From Caryophanales bacterium UBA6768 (GTDB lineage Bacteria > Bacillota > Bacilli > Bacillales_D > Amphibacillaceae): a DNA stretch of 16,345 nucleotides. The stretch's first letter is position 1; each line of letters starts with the position of its first letter. Location: positions 1-16,345 of the forward strand of contig DKGO01000146.1 in the NCBI GenBank assembly GCA_002453315.1. Reading direction: 5' to 3'. Positions 7,674-15,223 of the stretch are shown piece after piece. Under the pieces are notes generated by a model that was not told where the DNA came from, made no database searches, and saw nothing but the letters and a program-made list of their open reading frames with translations. The translations under genes and the position numbers were made by a program.

Positions 7674-8147
7674 TTATTGCACTTCTAAAATCTTCACTTT
7701 TATATCTCCACCCGGAGTTGGGACTGTCACCTCAGTACCAATTTCATGACCTAATAAGCTCTTTGCCATCGGTGAATCATTGGATATTTTCCCTGAAAAT
7801 GGATCTGCTTCTGCACTTCCAACAATCGTGTAAGTTTCCTTTTCACCATCCGGTAATTCGGAAAATGTCACTTTTTTACCCAAGCTAACGACACCTTCAT
7901 TATCGTCATTTTCAATAATAACAGCATTTCTTAACATTTTTTCCAATTGGACAATTCTAGTTTCAACAAAGGCTTGTTCTTCCTTAGCAGCATCATATTC
8001 CGAGTTTTCAGATAAGTCTCCAAAATCACGAGCTACTTTAATTCTTTCAACAACCTCAGGTCGTTTTTCTGTTTTTAATATGTGTAATTCTTTTTCAATT
8101 TTTTCTTTTCCCTCTTCAGTCATATAATACTTTTTTTCATCTGTCAT
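7674..8147 (-). CDS. greA: transcription elongation factor GreA
   Basis: Binds RNA polymerase and stimulates cleavage of the RNA 3' end in backtracked complexes, restarting elongation. The 157 residues are standard length. The N-terminal coiled coil (about 10-75) has the tip motif [11 protein letters not shown] with the two acidic residues D41 and D44 that act at the polymerase active site. The C-terminal FKBP-like domain (about 85-157) ends with [16 protein letters not shown] and VKILEV. ATG is preceded by GGGGAG. In B. subtilis yrrN, yrrO and udk separate greA from trmR; here only 34 bases do. Confidence 0.97.
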   Translation of the reverse strand: MTDEKKYYMTEEGKEKIEKELHILKTEKRPEVVERIKVARDFGDLSENSEYDAAKEEQAFVETRIVQLEKMLRNAVIIENDDNEGVVSLGKKVTFSELPDGEKETYTIVGSAEADPFSGKISNDSPMAKSLLGHEIGTEVTVPTPGGDIKVKILEVQ

Positions 8148-8181
8148 GTAAATTACTCCCCTTCAACTTTCGTAGTTCTTT

Positions 8182-8826
8182 TTATAATTTTTTCTTAACA
8201 CTAATTGATAAACCATCACCAATGGGCAAGATCGTTGTCATAAACTTCTCTTGTTCCATTAACCAATGATTAAATTGAGTCATTTTATTAGCAATTCTTT
8301 GTAATCTCTTTGGTATTTTATCATTATTTTGATAGACATATCCCTTGAATAAGACATTGTCACAAACGATAATACCATGATCATTAAGGATCCGTTTGGA
8401 GATATCAAAATAACTTTTATAATGTGCTTTGGCTGCATCAATAAATATAAAGTCAAATGTTTTACGTTTATTAACAAATTCTTCTATAACCTTTATTCCA
8501 TCCCCATGGATTAATTCGATTGTATCCTTTTGTCGGAACTGTTTAATATGTTTTTCGGCTAATTGAAACATTTCCTGATTTTTCTCTATGGAAACGATGT
8601 TAGCCGATGGTAGGAAATGATGAATTCTTAGGGCGGAATAACCAATAGCTGTACCAATTTCAAGGATACTTAACGGCTGATGGATGAGTATTAGTTGGAT
8701 TAAAAATTGCATACTCACTTTGTCCATAATTGGAATATGATTAGCTTTAGCATATTGTTCTAATTTTTTGCTCCAACTTGTTTGCCCGTATGTTAGCTGT
8801 TCTAAATAATTGTATAACTCAACCAT
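8182..8826 (-). CDS. trmR: SAM-dependent O-methyltransferase, probable tRNA 5-hydroxyuridine methyltransferase
   Basis: Class I methyltransferase of the catechol-O-methyltransferase-like family. The B. subtilis orthologue YrrM/TrmR makes 5-methoxyuridine from 5-hydroxyuridine at tRNA wobble position 34. The SAM loop ILEIGTAIGYSALRI lies about 55 residues in; an acidic residue after the next strand (SIEKN) should bind the SAM ribose; FIFIDAAKAHY and CDNVLFKG supply the likely metal ligands. I prefer ATG 8826, with GGAG at the right spacing, giving 214 residues. A GTG at 8841 in the same frame would add five, but its own G and the next codon form that ribosome binding site. It starts almost at the mltG stop. 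The trhP (yrrN/yrrO) genes that make the substrate in B. subtilis are not adjacent. Confidence 0.85.
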   Translation of the reverse strand: MVELYNYLEQLTYGQTSWSKKLEQYAKANHIPIMDKVSMQFLIQLILIHQPLSILEIGTAIGYSALRIHHFLPSANIVSIEKNQEMFQLAEKHIKQFRQKDTIELIHGDGIKVIEEFVNKRKTFDFIFIDAAKAHYKSYFDISKRILNDHGIIVCDNVLFKGYVYQNNDKIPKRLQRIANKMTQFNHWLMEQEKFMTTILPIGDGLSISVKKKL

Positions 8827-8844
8827 ATGAAATTTCTCCACTAT

Positions 8845-10011
8845 TTATTCTTCATCCTGTTTCATTTCTTGATCAAGTTCATGCCATTCATGTTCATATT
8901 TCTCTTTTACTCGATTATGTTCATCTAATGTTTTCGAGTAAAAAGTTTCTCCACTAGGTCTAGCATAAAAATATATTTCAGTAAAATCATCACCTTCTGG
9001 TTGCACAACTGCTTCAATTGATTCAGCACTTGGTGAATCGATTGGACCTATAGGTAATCCATCTGTCACATAAGTATTAAATGGAGAATCAACTTCAGTG
9101 TCTTCATATGTCATCAATACTTTATGCTCCCGATTGGCATAAGCCGCTGTCACATCACTTTGTAGTCTCATACCTTCATTTAATCGATTGATAAATACTT
9201 GTGATACTTTTGGGCGGTCTTCGGGAAATTTTGATTCCTTTTCAATAACTGATGCTAATGTTAAAATTTCATGAACGTCAAACCTTGAGTCACCTATGTT
9301 AGTAACGATTGAATGGATTGTCGATTCAGTTCTTCCAACCATTAATTTTATAATTGATTCGACGGATGGCTCTTTATCAAAAATTTCATACGTACCGGCA
9401 AATAAATACCCTTCTAAAGGATAAAATAAATCATCTTGTAATATTTTCTCTGTTAAAATTTGAGGAAAAGCATCGATTAATTCACGTAAAAACACTTCAT
9501 CATTTGCTTTATCAATAAATTCCTCTTCAGAAAAAGTAAGTTTGCCAGCCATGATTTCCGCGATTTGTTCTAAAGTTTTTCCTTCCGGTATCGTAATTGT
9601 ATAAATTGGATCTACAATTACTTTACCTGTTTTAAGTTCCTCGATAATTTCATTTAATGCTAAAGAAGGTGGTAAAGCATAGTTCCCTGCTTGAAATTCA
9701 GCTCCACCCCTAAATTTCAAATAATATTTAAACACTCTTTTATCTTTAATAAGCCCCTTTTCCTCTAATGTTTCCGCTATTTGGGATGTCGTTGTTCCAA
9801 TTGGTATTTCAAAATAAATTTCTTCTTCACTTTCCGGATCTAACGGTTTCAGTGAAGAATCAACATATTTATATACTGAATAAATACCGATTGCAATTAT
9901 GATGGATAGAATTGTGATAGTGATAAACACAATCCTACGGACGATAGAAGCCTCTTTGTTTTTTTCGATAATTTCTGTTTCTTTATTGTTTGTCTCTTTA
10001 TCTTTATCCAT
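8845..10011 (-). CDS. mltG: endolytic peptidoglycan transglycosylase MltG (YrrL, YceG-like)
   Basis: Inner-membrane lytic transglycosylase that cuts nascent glycan strands and is thought to set their length during wall growth. The 388 residues comprise a charged cytoplasmic tail (1-25), one membrane helix (about 26-47), a LysM-like subdomain (about 65-130) and the YceG catalytic domain (about 135-370). The catalytic glutamate is E257 in LASVIEKES, followed by VSQVFINRLNEGMRLQSD and the signature DGLPIGPIDSPS. ATG is preceded by AAAGGGGAT. The 5' flank holds a 10-bp inverted repeat that ends against this ribosome binding site. Confidence 0.95.
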   Translation of the reverse strand: MDKDKETNNKETEIIEKNKEASIVRRIVFITITILSIIIAIGIYSVYKYVDSSLKPLDPESEEEIYFEIPIGTTTSQIAETLEEKGLIKDKRVFKYYLKFRGGAEFQAGNYALPPSLALNEIIEELKTGKVIVDPIYTITIPEGKTLEQIAEIMAGKLTFSEEEFIDKANDEVFLRELIDAFPQILTEKILQDDLFYPLEGYLFAGTYEIFDKEPSVESIIKLMVGRTESTIHSIVTNIGDSRFDVHEILTLASVIEKESKFPEDRPKVSQVFINRLNEGMRLQSDVTAAYANREHKVLMTYEDTEVDSPFNTYVTDGLPIGPIDSPSAESIEAVVQPEGDDFTEIYFYARPSGETFYSKTLDEHNRVKEKYEHEWHELDQEMKQDEE

Positions 10012-10025
10012 TAATGTAATCCCCT

Positions 10026-10058
10026 TTTATTCATCATTTATAAAAATCGATGAATAAA
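10026..10058 (-). repeat. perfect 10-bp inverted repeat before mltG
   Basis: TTTATTCATC and its exact complement are separated by 13 AT-rich bases. In mltG mRNA the 3' arm ends directly at the AGGGGAT ribosome binding site. Neither strand has the T run of a terminator. It could be an mRNA hairpin affecting processing, stability or ribosome entry, or a protein-binding palindrome. Confidence 0.6.
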
Positions 10059-10068
10059 TCTTTCAAGT

Positions 10069-10362
10069 TTATTTATTTAATTCCTCATTTTCTGATAAGG
10101 TGTGTAACATTTCCTCGACCATATCCCACTCCTCATCAGATTCAATTGGAAATAATTTTAAATCATTTTCATCAACCTGACTTTCATCCTCGTAACGAAA
10201 TGCATATACTTCTGCTTCTTCACTATCTAGTTGATCAATTGGTACTAAACATATATATGATGCATTTGTTTCATCAATATTGAATGTAAAGAGTACTTCG
10301 AATAAATGTTCTTCACCGTTTTCATCGGGAATAATGATGCGTTCCTTCTCTTCTAAACCCAC
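10069..10362 (-). CDS. yrzB: DUF1292 family protein YrzB
   Basis: Small acidic protein of unknown function, 97 residues, matching the DUF1292 family in size and in the ruvX-yrzB-mltG gene order. Visible family features are IIIPDENGEEHLFEVLFTF near the start, a central strand ASYICLVPID and the acidic C-terminal part with SDEEWDMVEEML. No signal peptide or membrane helix, so presumably cytoplasmic. The start is GTG with GGGAGG about 11 bases upstream. It follows ruvX by 18 bases and probably belongs to the same transcript. Confidence 0.9.
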   Translation of the reverse strand: MGLEEKERIIIPDENGEEHLFEVLFTFNIDETNASYICLVPIDQLDSEEAEVYAFRYEDESQVDENDLKLFPIESDEEWDMVEEMLHTLSENEELNK

Positions 10363-10380
10363 GATAAATTAATCCTCCCA

Positions 10381-10794
10381 CTATTGTTGTTCTAAAAACT
10401 GTTGCAAAATAATGACTGCCGCCATTTTATCAATGACTTGTTTGCGTTTTTTCCTACTCATATTTCCCTCAATTAATGCCCTTTCAGCAGAAATTGTTGT
10501 TAAACGTTCATCAATCAAGATGACCTCTAAACCAAACTTTTTCTCTAATCGATTAGCATATATTTGCGATATTTTTCCTCTATCACCAATCGATCCATTC
10601 ATATGTTTTGGGAGACCTACAATGATTTTTTTTATCTGGTATTCGGCAATAATTTTCCTCAGATCATCATCGGCGGAAGACATATCATTTTCATCCCAGC
10701 GTAATGTCGTTAATCCTTGAGCAGAAATTTGTAATTCATCACTTATGGCAACACCAATTGTTTTAGAACCAACATCTAAACTCATTACTCTCAT
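10381..10794 (-). CDS. ruvX: Holliday junction resolvase-like nuclease RuvX/YqgF
   Basis: RNase H-fold nuclease of the YqgF/RuvX family (B. subtilis YrrK), linked to Holliday junction resolution and, in some bacteria, rRNA processing. The 137 residues are standard. The expected acidic residues are present: D7 in SLDVGSKTIGVA, the E of DERLTT (95-100) and D122 in VIDKMAAVIIL. GLPKHMNGSIG (60-70) is also typical. ATG 10794 lies 3 bases after the ireB stop and has no clear ribosome binding site, so translation is probably coupled to ireB. A second ATG at codon 4 is possible, but alignment with relatives favours the first. Confidence 0.95.
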   Translation of the reverse strand: MRVMSLDVGSKTIGVAISDELQISAQGLTTLRWDENDMSSADDDLRKIIAEYQIKKIIVGLPKHMNGSIGDRGKISQIYANRLEKKFGLEVILIDERLTTISAERALIEGNMSRKKRKQVIDKMAAVIILQQFLEQQ

Positions 10795-10797
10795 TAG

Positions 10798-11061
10798 TTA
10801 TTTATTCAATTCCTTTAAATAAAATTTTACTAGTTCCTCAATGACTTCATCCCGTTCCATTTTTCTAATTAAATTTCTTGCATCCTTATATCTAGGAATG
10901 TAGGCCGGATCACCAGATAATAAATAACCAACAATTTGATTAATTGGATTATAGCCTTTCTCATTTAATGCATCATGAATCGTTGATAAAGTTTCTTTTA
11001 TACTACTGTCATAACTGTCATCTGAAAAGTTAAATTGCATTGTTTTATCAATAGAACTCAT
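10798..11061 (-). CDS. ireB: IreB family regulatory phosphoprotein
   Basis: Small cytoplasmic protein (UPF0297; B. subtilis YrzL). In Enterococcus faecalis, IreB is phosphorylated by the envelope-stress kinase IreK and acts negatively in cephalosporin resistance. The 87 residues match the family, with the strongly conserved block [24 protein letters not shown] (35-57) and KDARNLIRK. Of the two threonines phosphorylated in E. faecalis (positions 4 and 7), only T7 is present; position 4 is isoleucine. ATG has GAGGTG 7 bases upstream. It leads a close-packed ireB-ruvX-yrzB group 86 bases after alaS. Confidence 0.95.
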   Translation of the reverse strand: MSSIDKTMQFNFSDDSYDSSIKETLSTIHDALNEKGYNPINQIVGYLLSGDPAYIPRYKDARNLIRKMERDEVIEELVKFYLKELNK

Positions 11062-11095
11062 TTAAAACACCTCGTCCCATGAAATACTTGCATCC

Positions 11096-11104
11096 ATTTT
11101 ACCA
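11096..11104 (-). promoter_or_regulatory. possible extended -10 promoter before ireB
   Basis: On the minus strand TGGTAAAAT fits an extended -10 (TGN plus five of six TATAAT bases), 34 bases before the ireB start. No good -35 box lies at the expected distance. It could give ireB-ruvX-yrzB expression independent of the alaS T-box. Chance occurrence cannot be excluded. Confidence 0.25.
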
Positions 11105-11147
11105 TGTTTATACAACATTTAGTATCTTAACATTCAATTTTATCCAA

Positions 11148-13787
11148 TTATTTTAAATTTTCCAAGATATAATCATCCACAATCCGGAGTGCCTTATCTA
11201 ATTGTGAAGCATCTTTTGCTCCAGCCTGTGCCATATCCGGTCTTCCACCACCACCACCATCACACATTTTCGCTACCTGATTGATTAGCTTTCCAGCATG
11301 TAAATTACGAGCCACTAAATCTTTTGTCACTCCGGAAATTAATTGGACCTTCCCATCCGTTTCTATCGCTAATAGTATAACACCTGAAGGTAACCTTTGC
11401 TTTAATTGATCAACCATCGTTCTTAATTGTTCCATATTTTTTGCGGCAACTTTTTCTGATAAAACGTCAATACCATTTACTTTCTTTACCTTGTTTACAA
11501 GTTCATTAATGACTTGTTTTGCTTGTGTTGCTATTAATGACTCATTTTCTTTTTCTATCTGTTTTAAAAATTGTTGATTCGTCTCAATTTTTTCAATGAT
11601 TCTATTTTCCTTCGTTTTTAATATTTTAGCAACTTTCATCAACATGTCATTTTTCTCTTGCATCAGTTGATAGGCTTCTTTACTCGTTTTTGCTTCAATT
11701 CTCCTAACATCTGCACCAACACTACTTTCCGAAGTTATTTTAAATAACCCTATATGTGCACTGTTTTTAACATGACACCCACCACAAAGTTCTATACTGT
11801 AATCACCTATTTGAACAACTCTCACAATGTTACCATACTTTTCACCAAAAAGTGCCATAGCACCTAATTTTTTTGCTTCATCAATTGACATTTCTTCAAT
11901 CTTTAATGGTATTTCAGCCCAAATTTTTTCGTTTACAATGTGTTCAATCTTTAATAACTGTTCATTACTTAGCGCCTCAAAATGTGTAAAATCAAACCGT
12001 AATCTATCGGGAGCAACAAGGGATCCAGCTTGTTGGATATGTTCTCCTAATACATCCCTTAACGCTTGATGTAATAAGTGAGTAGCTGTATGATTTTTTA
12101 CCGTTGATTTTCTCAAATCAATCGCTACCTTAGCGGTAATATTTTCATTTCGAGCTAAACTTCCTTGATTAACAACAACATGATGGATATGCTGGCCATG
12201 GGGTGCCTTTTGGACATTCATGACCGTTGCTTTACTGTCCATTGTCATTAAATAGCCTTTATCTGCTACTTGTCCACCACTTTCTGCATAAAATGGAGTT
12301 TCCGCTAAAATAACGAATACTTTTTCTCCTTCAAAAGCAGTATCAATTTCACCTTCATCATTCATTATAGTAATAATATTTGTCTTTGCCTCTAAATTAT
12401 CATAACCGATAAATGTACTTTCTACTTGTAAGTTTGATAGCATTTGATCTTGCACATGCATGGAACTAGACGTATCCCTCGCATCTCTCGCCCGTTGTCG
12501 CTGTTTTTCCATTTCTATTTCAAATTGAGCTCCATCAATCGAATAACCTTGTTCTGTCACAATTTCTTCTGTCAATTCTTTTGGAAATCCATAAGTGTCA
12601 TAGAGCTTAAAGACTTCAGCCCCTGAAATAATTTTATTATTTGTTAATGATTGTTTTTCAATCAAATCTGATAATATAGTCATGCCATCTTGTAACGTTT
12701 CGTAAAAACGTTGCTCCTCTATTTGGATCACATTCATGATTGAATCCGTTTGTTCAGCTACTTCAGGATAATAGTCTTTCATTATGTTGCCAACAACAGG
12801 TACTAGTTTATACATAAATGGTTTTTCAATGCCGATATTTTTTCCATATCGTACAGCTCGCCTAATTAATCGTCGTAAAATGTAACCCCTGCCCTCATTC
12901 GATGGCCTTGCTTTGTCTCCAATGGCAAAAGCTACTGTTCTTACATGATCGGCAATAATTTTATAAACGGAATCAGTTTCCGTAGAAAATCCATACTTCA
13001 CATTTGCCATTTGCTCCGTTTGTTCAATAATCGGTACAAACAAATCTGTATCAAAGTTCGTTTTAACTCCTTGAAGAACAGATGCCATTCGTTCCAATCC
13101 CATACCTGTGTCAATATTTTTATTTGGTAAAGGGGTATAAGTACCATCAGGATTATGATTAAATTGTGAGAAAACAAGATTCCAAACTTCTAAATAACGT
13201 TCATTTTCTCCACCTGGATATAGTTCTGGATCTTTCATATCGTTACCAAAGGATTCACCACGGTCATAAAATATTTCTGTGTTTGGCCCACTTGGACCTT
13301 CCCCAATATCCCAATAATTTTCTTCTAAACGAATGATTCTATCTTGATCTAACTGAATAATATTTAACCAGATATCATATGCCTCATCATCCTCGGGGTG
13401 TACCGTTACATATAATAAATCAGGATCAAATCCAATCCATTTATCATCGGTTAAAAATTCCCATGCCCACAAAATGGCCTCTTCTTTAAAATAATCACCG
13501 ATAGAAAAATTCCCTAACATTTCAAAAAAAGTGTGATGTCGTGCTGTAAATCCAACATTTTCAATATCGTTTGTCCGAATAGCCTTTTGTGCATTAACAA
13601 TACGGGGATTACTAGGAATAACAGTTCCATCGAAATATTTTTTTAATGTTGCTACCCCACTGTTAATCCACAACAAACTCGGGTCATCTTTGGGTACCAA
13701 TGATGCACTTGGTTCCACCTGATGATTTTTTTCCTTAAAGAACTGAATAAATAAATTTCTTATTTGTGAAGCAGTTAATTTTTTCAA
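11148..13787 (-). CDS. alaS: alanine--tRNA ligase
   Basis: Class II synthetase that charges tRNA-Ala and hydrolyses mischarged Ser/Gly-tRNA. From the chosen start it has 879 residues, normal for the family. In order: the catalytic domain ([41 protein letters not shown], and the motif 3 region DTGMGLERM), a tRNA-recognition domain, the editing domain with zinc ligands HTATH and CGGCH, and the C-terminal DHHA1 domain with the glycine-rich [16 protein letters not shown] choose TTG 13787 over ATG 13802: GGAGGAG lies 6 bases before the TTG, nothing suitable precedes the ATG, and the protein then begins [10 protein letters not shown], aligning with the MKHLTSAEVR start of B. subtilis AlaS. Expression is controlled by a T-box leader. 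Confidence 0.97.
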   Translation of the reverse strand: MKKLTASQIRNLFIQFFKEKNHQVEPSASLVPKDDPSLLWINSGVATLKKYFDGTVIPSNPRIVNAQKAIRTNDIENVGFTARHHTFFEMLGNFSIGDYFKEEAILWAWEFLTDDKWIGFDPDLLYVTVHPEDDEAYDIWLNIIQLDQDRIIRLEENYWDIGEGPSGPNTEIFYDRGESFGNDMKDPELYPGGENERYLEVWNLVFSQFNHNPDGTYTPLPNKNIDTGMGLERMASVLQGVKTNFDTDLFVPIIEQTEQMANVKYGFSTETDSVYKIIADHVRTVAFAIGDKARPSNEGRGYILRRLIRRAVRYGKNIGIEKPFMYKLVPVVGNIMKDYYPEVAEQTDSIMNVIQIEEQRFYETLQDGMTILSDLIEKQSLTNNKIISGAEVFKLYDTYGFPKELTEEIVTEQGYSIDGAQFEIEMEKQRQRARDARDTSSSMHVQDQMLSNLQVESTFIGYDNLEAKTNIITIMNDEGEIDTAFEGEKVFVILAETPFYAESGGQVADKGYLMTMDSKATVMNVQKAPHGQHIHHVVVNQGSLARNENITAKVAIDLRKSTVKNHTATHLLHQALRDVLGEHIQQAGSLVAPDRLRFDFTHFEALSNEQLLKIEHIVNEKIWAEIPLKIEEMSIDEAKKLGAMALFGEKYGNIVRVVQIGDYSIELCGGCHVKNSAHIGLFKITSESSVGADVRRIEAKTSKEAYQLMQEKNDMLMKVAKILKTKENRIIEKIETNQQFLKQIEKENESLIATQAKQVINELVNKVKKVNGIDVLSEKVAAKNMEQLRTMVDQLKQRLPSGVILLAIETDGKVQLISGVTKDLVARNLHAGKLINQVAKMCDGGGGGRPDMAQAGAKDASQLDKALRIVDDYILENLK

Positions 13788-13793
13788 TACTTT

Positions 13794-13800
13794 CTCCTCC
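13794..13800 (-). promoter_or_regulatory. alaS ribosome binding site that sets a TTG start
   Basis: GGAGGAG on the minus strand, 6 bases before TTG 13787. It overlaps the in-frame ATG at 13802-13800, which would otherwise be taken as the start, and so argues that the ATG is not used. Confidence 0.8.
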
Positions 13801-13841
13801 ATCTATGATAAACATAGCATCTTAACATAGCCTTAAAAGTT

Positions 13842-13870
13842 AAAAAAACCCCTCTCTGCATCAGCAGGGA
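13842..13870 (-). terminator. T-box regulated terminator
   Basis: On the minus strand TCCCTGC...GCAGAGAGGGG can pair (CCC/GGG outside, TGC/GCA inside, with an asymmetric GAGA bulge), followed by seven T. The 5' CCCT arm is shared with the antiterminator, giving the expected competing structures. Confidence 0.75.
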
Positions 13871-14030
13871 CGAGATTTTCGCGGTACCACCCTTTTTATG
13901 TATTTCATACATCACTTGGACAACATAACGGGTTGTGACCGGCGTTTTTCAAACGCACTCTAGTATAGCTTTCCATAATGTTACATTAGCATTTATTTCA
14001 CCAACTACTAAATACTTCTCTAAAATGTAA
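13842..14030 (-). promoter_or_regulatory. alaS T-box leader (tRNA-Ala-responsive riboswitch)
   Basis: The diagnostic T-box GGGTGGTACCGCG is at 13892-13880 (minus strand). Its UGGU bulge fits the ACCA end of tRNA-Ala. Stem I has the 7-bp base TTACATT (14030-14024) / AATGTAA (13987-13981) with specifier codon GCT (Ala) at 13990-13988 just inside it, opposite a GAGAAGTA-like strand. A Stem II element follows, with an AACATTATGG/CCGTTATGTT pairing (one mismatch) around a GCGTTT/AAACGC hairpin. Stem III is ATGTAT/ATACAT (13912-13898). The T-box AGGG can pair with the downstream CCCT as antiterminator. Uncharged tRNA-Ala should favour readthrough into alaS. Stem I is only 50 bases long and lacks the usual distal arm. 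Confidence 0.93.
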
Positions 14031-14080
14031 GAAATTATGTACTTTTTACTATCAACGTATTCATTTATTGAATTAAAATT

Positions 14081-14109
14081 AGTATAAATAATTGTCAATA
14101 AAAAGTCAA
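14081..14109 (-). promoter_or_regulatory. alaS promoter
   Basis: On the minus strand TTGACT (14109-14104) and TATACT (14086-14081) are spaced by exactly 17 bases, each matching the sigma-A consensus at five of six positions. Transcription would start near 14075, about 45 bases before T-box Stem I. The -35 box overlaps the yrrI stop codon (14108-14106). Confidence 0.75.
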
Positions 14110-15179
14110 CGGGATTGGTTATTTACATACCATAACTTCTCAAAAATTCCTTTGCAAATCGTTACGACAGGGATGGCGACAATCATTCCAATGATCCCCC
14201 CTATTTCAACGCCGACTAATAAACTTAAAATAATTAAAATCGGATGGATCTGCACGCTTTTTCCCATAATATAAGGGGATAAAAAGCTCCCCTCAAGTAT
14301 TTGCACAACCATCGTAGTTATGATGACAAATATCGTTGTTTTCCATGAGATGGTGATTGACAACAATAATGCTGGCAATAAACCGATAAGTGGCCCAAAA
14401 TAAGGTACAATATTCATCACCCCGGCAAACATTGCCAAAACAAGTGCATATTTCAAATGTAGTAAATGATAGGAAATTAATGTAATAAAAGTTATTGTCG
14501 TCGATATCAATATTTGTCCACGAATATATTTGCCTAAACTATCATCCACTGCTGACATAATTAGTTCAGCTTTTGCATAGTTATTTTTTGTCAACAACAT
14601 TTGCAAACTATTTTTAATGATAGTAAAATCTTTTAAAAAATAAAATACTAATACAGGGATAATCGTTAATATGACAATAAAATCAAATATATTCGTTAAT
14701 TTATCTAACCATTTTGTCGTTTTCCCGTCGAGTAATGTTTCTAATTTATTGATAAATTCGGTTATTTTATCATGTACAACTTCTGGTAAAAATGCCGTTG
14801 AATCGTATATAGAATAAATAAACTGTTCATAAATGTAAAATAAATGTGGTAATTGATCATTTAATTCTATTAACTGTCTTGTCAAAATTGGTAATGTTAA
14901 ATAACCAATGATAAAAAATAAAATAAAAAAAGCAAGAAAAATAATCAGAACAGAAATGGCTCGATTAATTCGTAATCCAGTAGTTAAATAGTCGACAATC
15001 GGATGAAGTAAATAACTAATAAAAGCAGCGATAATAAAAGGTAATAACATTTTTCCAATAAAAACAATGATAATAGAATAAAATGGGAAAAATTTTATAA
15101 TTAAATAGATGAATATTAAGATAAGAATGGAAATTACTAAAGTAACAATAATTTTTTTTTGACGTTTCAAAAAAATCAT
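14106..15179 (-). CDS. yrrI: AI-2E family transporter (YrrI-like permease)
   Basis: Integral membrane protein of 357 residues with about eight helices: two clustered pairs near the N-terminus (10-60 and 72-95), a hydrophilic stretch (about 100-165), then helices from 165 on. Family signatures are YIRGQILIS (218-226), MNIVPYFGPLIG (255-266) and EGSFLSPYIMGKSVQIHP (296-313), followed by LVGVEIGGIIGMIVAIPV. The family was named for E. coli TqsA, but members differ in substrate (some move Na+/H+), so the cargo here is unknown. The place directly before alaS is conserved in B. subtilis. Its ribosome binding site (AAGGAAGG) lies inside a strong hairpin. Confidence 0.92.
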   Translation of the reverse strand: MIFLKRQKKIIVTLVISILILIFIYLIIKFFPFYSIIIVFIGKMLLPFIIAAFISYLLHPIVDYLTTGLRINRAISVLIIFLAFFILFFIIGYLTLPILTRQLIELNDQLPHLFYIYEQFIYSIYDSTAFLPEVVHDKITEFINKLETLLDGKTTKWLDKLTNIFDFIVILTIIPVLVFYFLKDFTIIKNSLQMLLTKNNYAKAELIMSAVDDSLGKYIRGQILISTTITFITLISYHLLHLKYALVLAMFAGVMNIVPYFGPLIGLLPALLLSITISWKTTIFVIITTMVVQILEGSFLSPYIMGKSVQIHPILIILSLLVGVEIGGIIGMIVAIPVVTICKGIFEKLWYVNNQSR

Positions 15180-15209
15180 CCTTCCTTACATTATTGTTTG
15201 TAAAGAAGG
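15169..15209 (-). promoter_or_regulatory. hairpin covering the yrrI ribosome binding site
   Basis: On the minus strand CCTTCTTTACA (15209-15199) pairs over 11 bp (one G-T pair) with TGTAAGGAAGG (15190-15180) around an 8-base loop. The 3' arm contains the yrrI ribosome binding site and ends at the ATG. After ATGA comes a run of seven T (15175-15169) within the first yrrI codons. It may be a terminator after recD2 or a structure that hides the yrrI start. Confidence 0.65.
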
Positions 15210-15223
15210 ATAAAATCATACTC

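Noticed and set aside
7499..7888. Plus-strand reading frame spanning the yrrS start and greA end
   Set aside because: It lies opposite two well-supported genes and a terminator, has no recognisable protein and no good start signal.
10050..10283. Plus-strand reading frame opposite yrzB
   Set aside because: It lies opposite a conserved gene, with unusual His-rich composition, and has no ribosome binding site; a shadow of yrzB.
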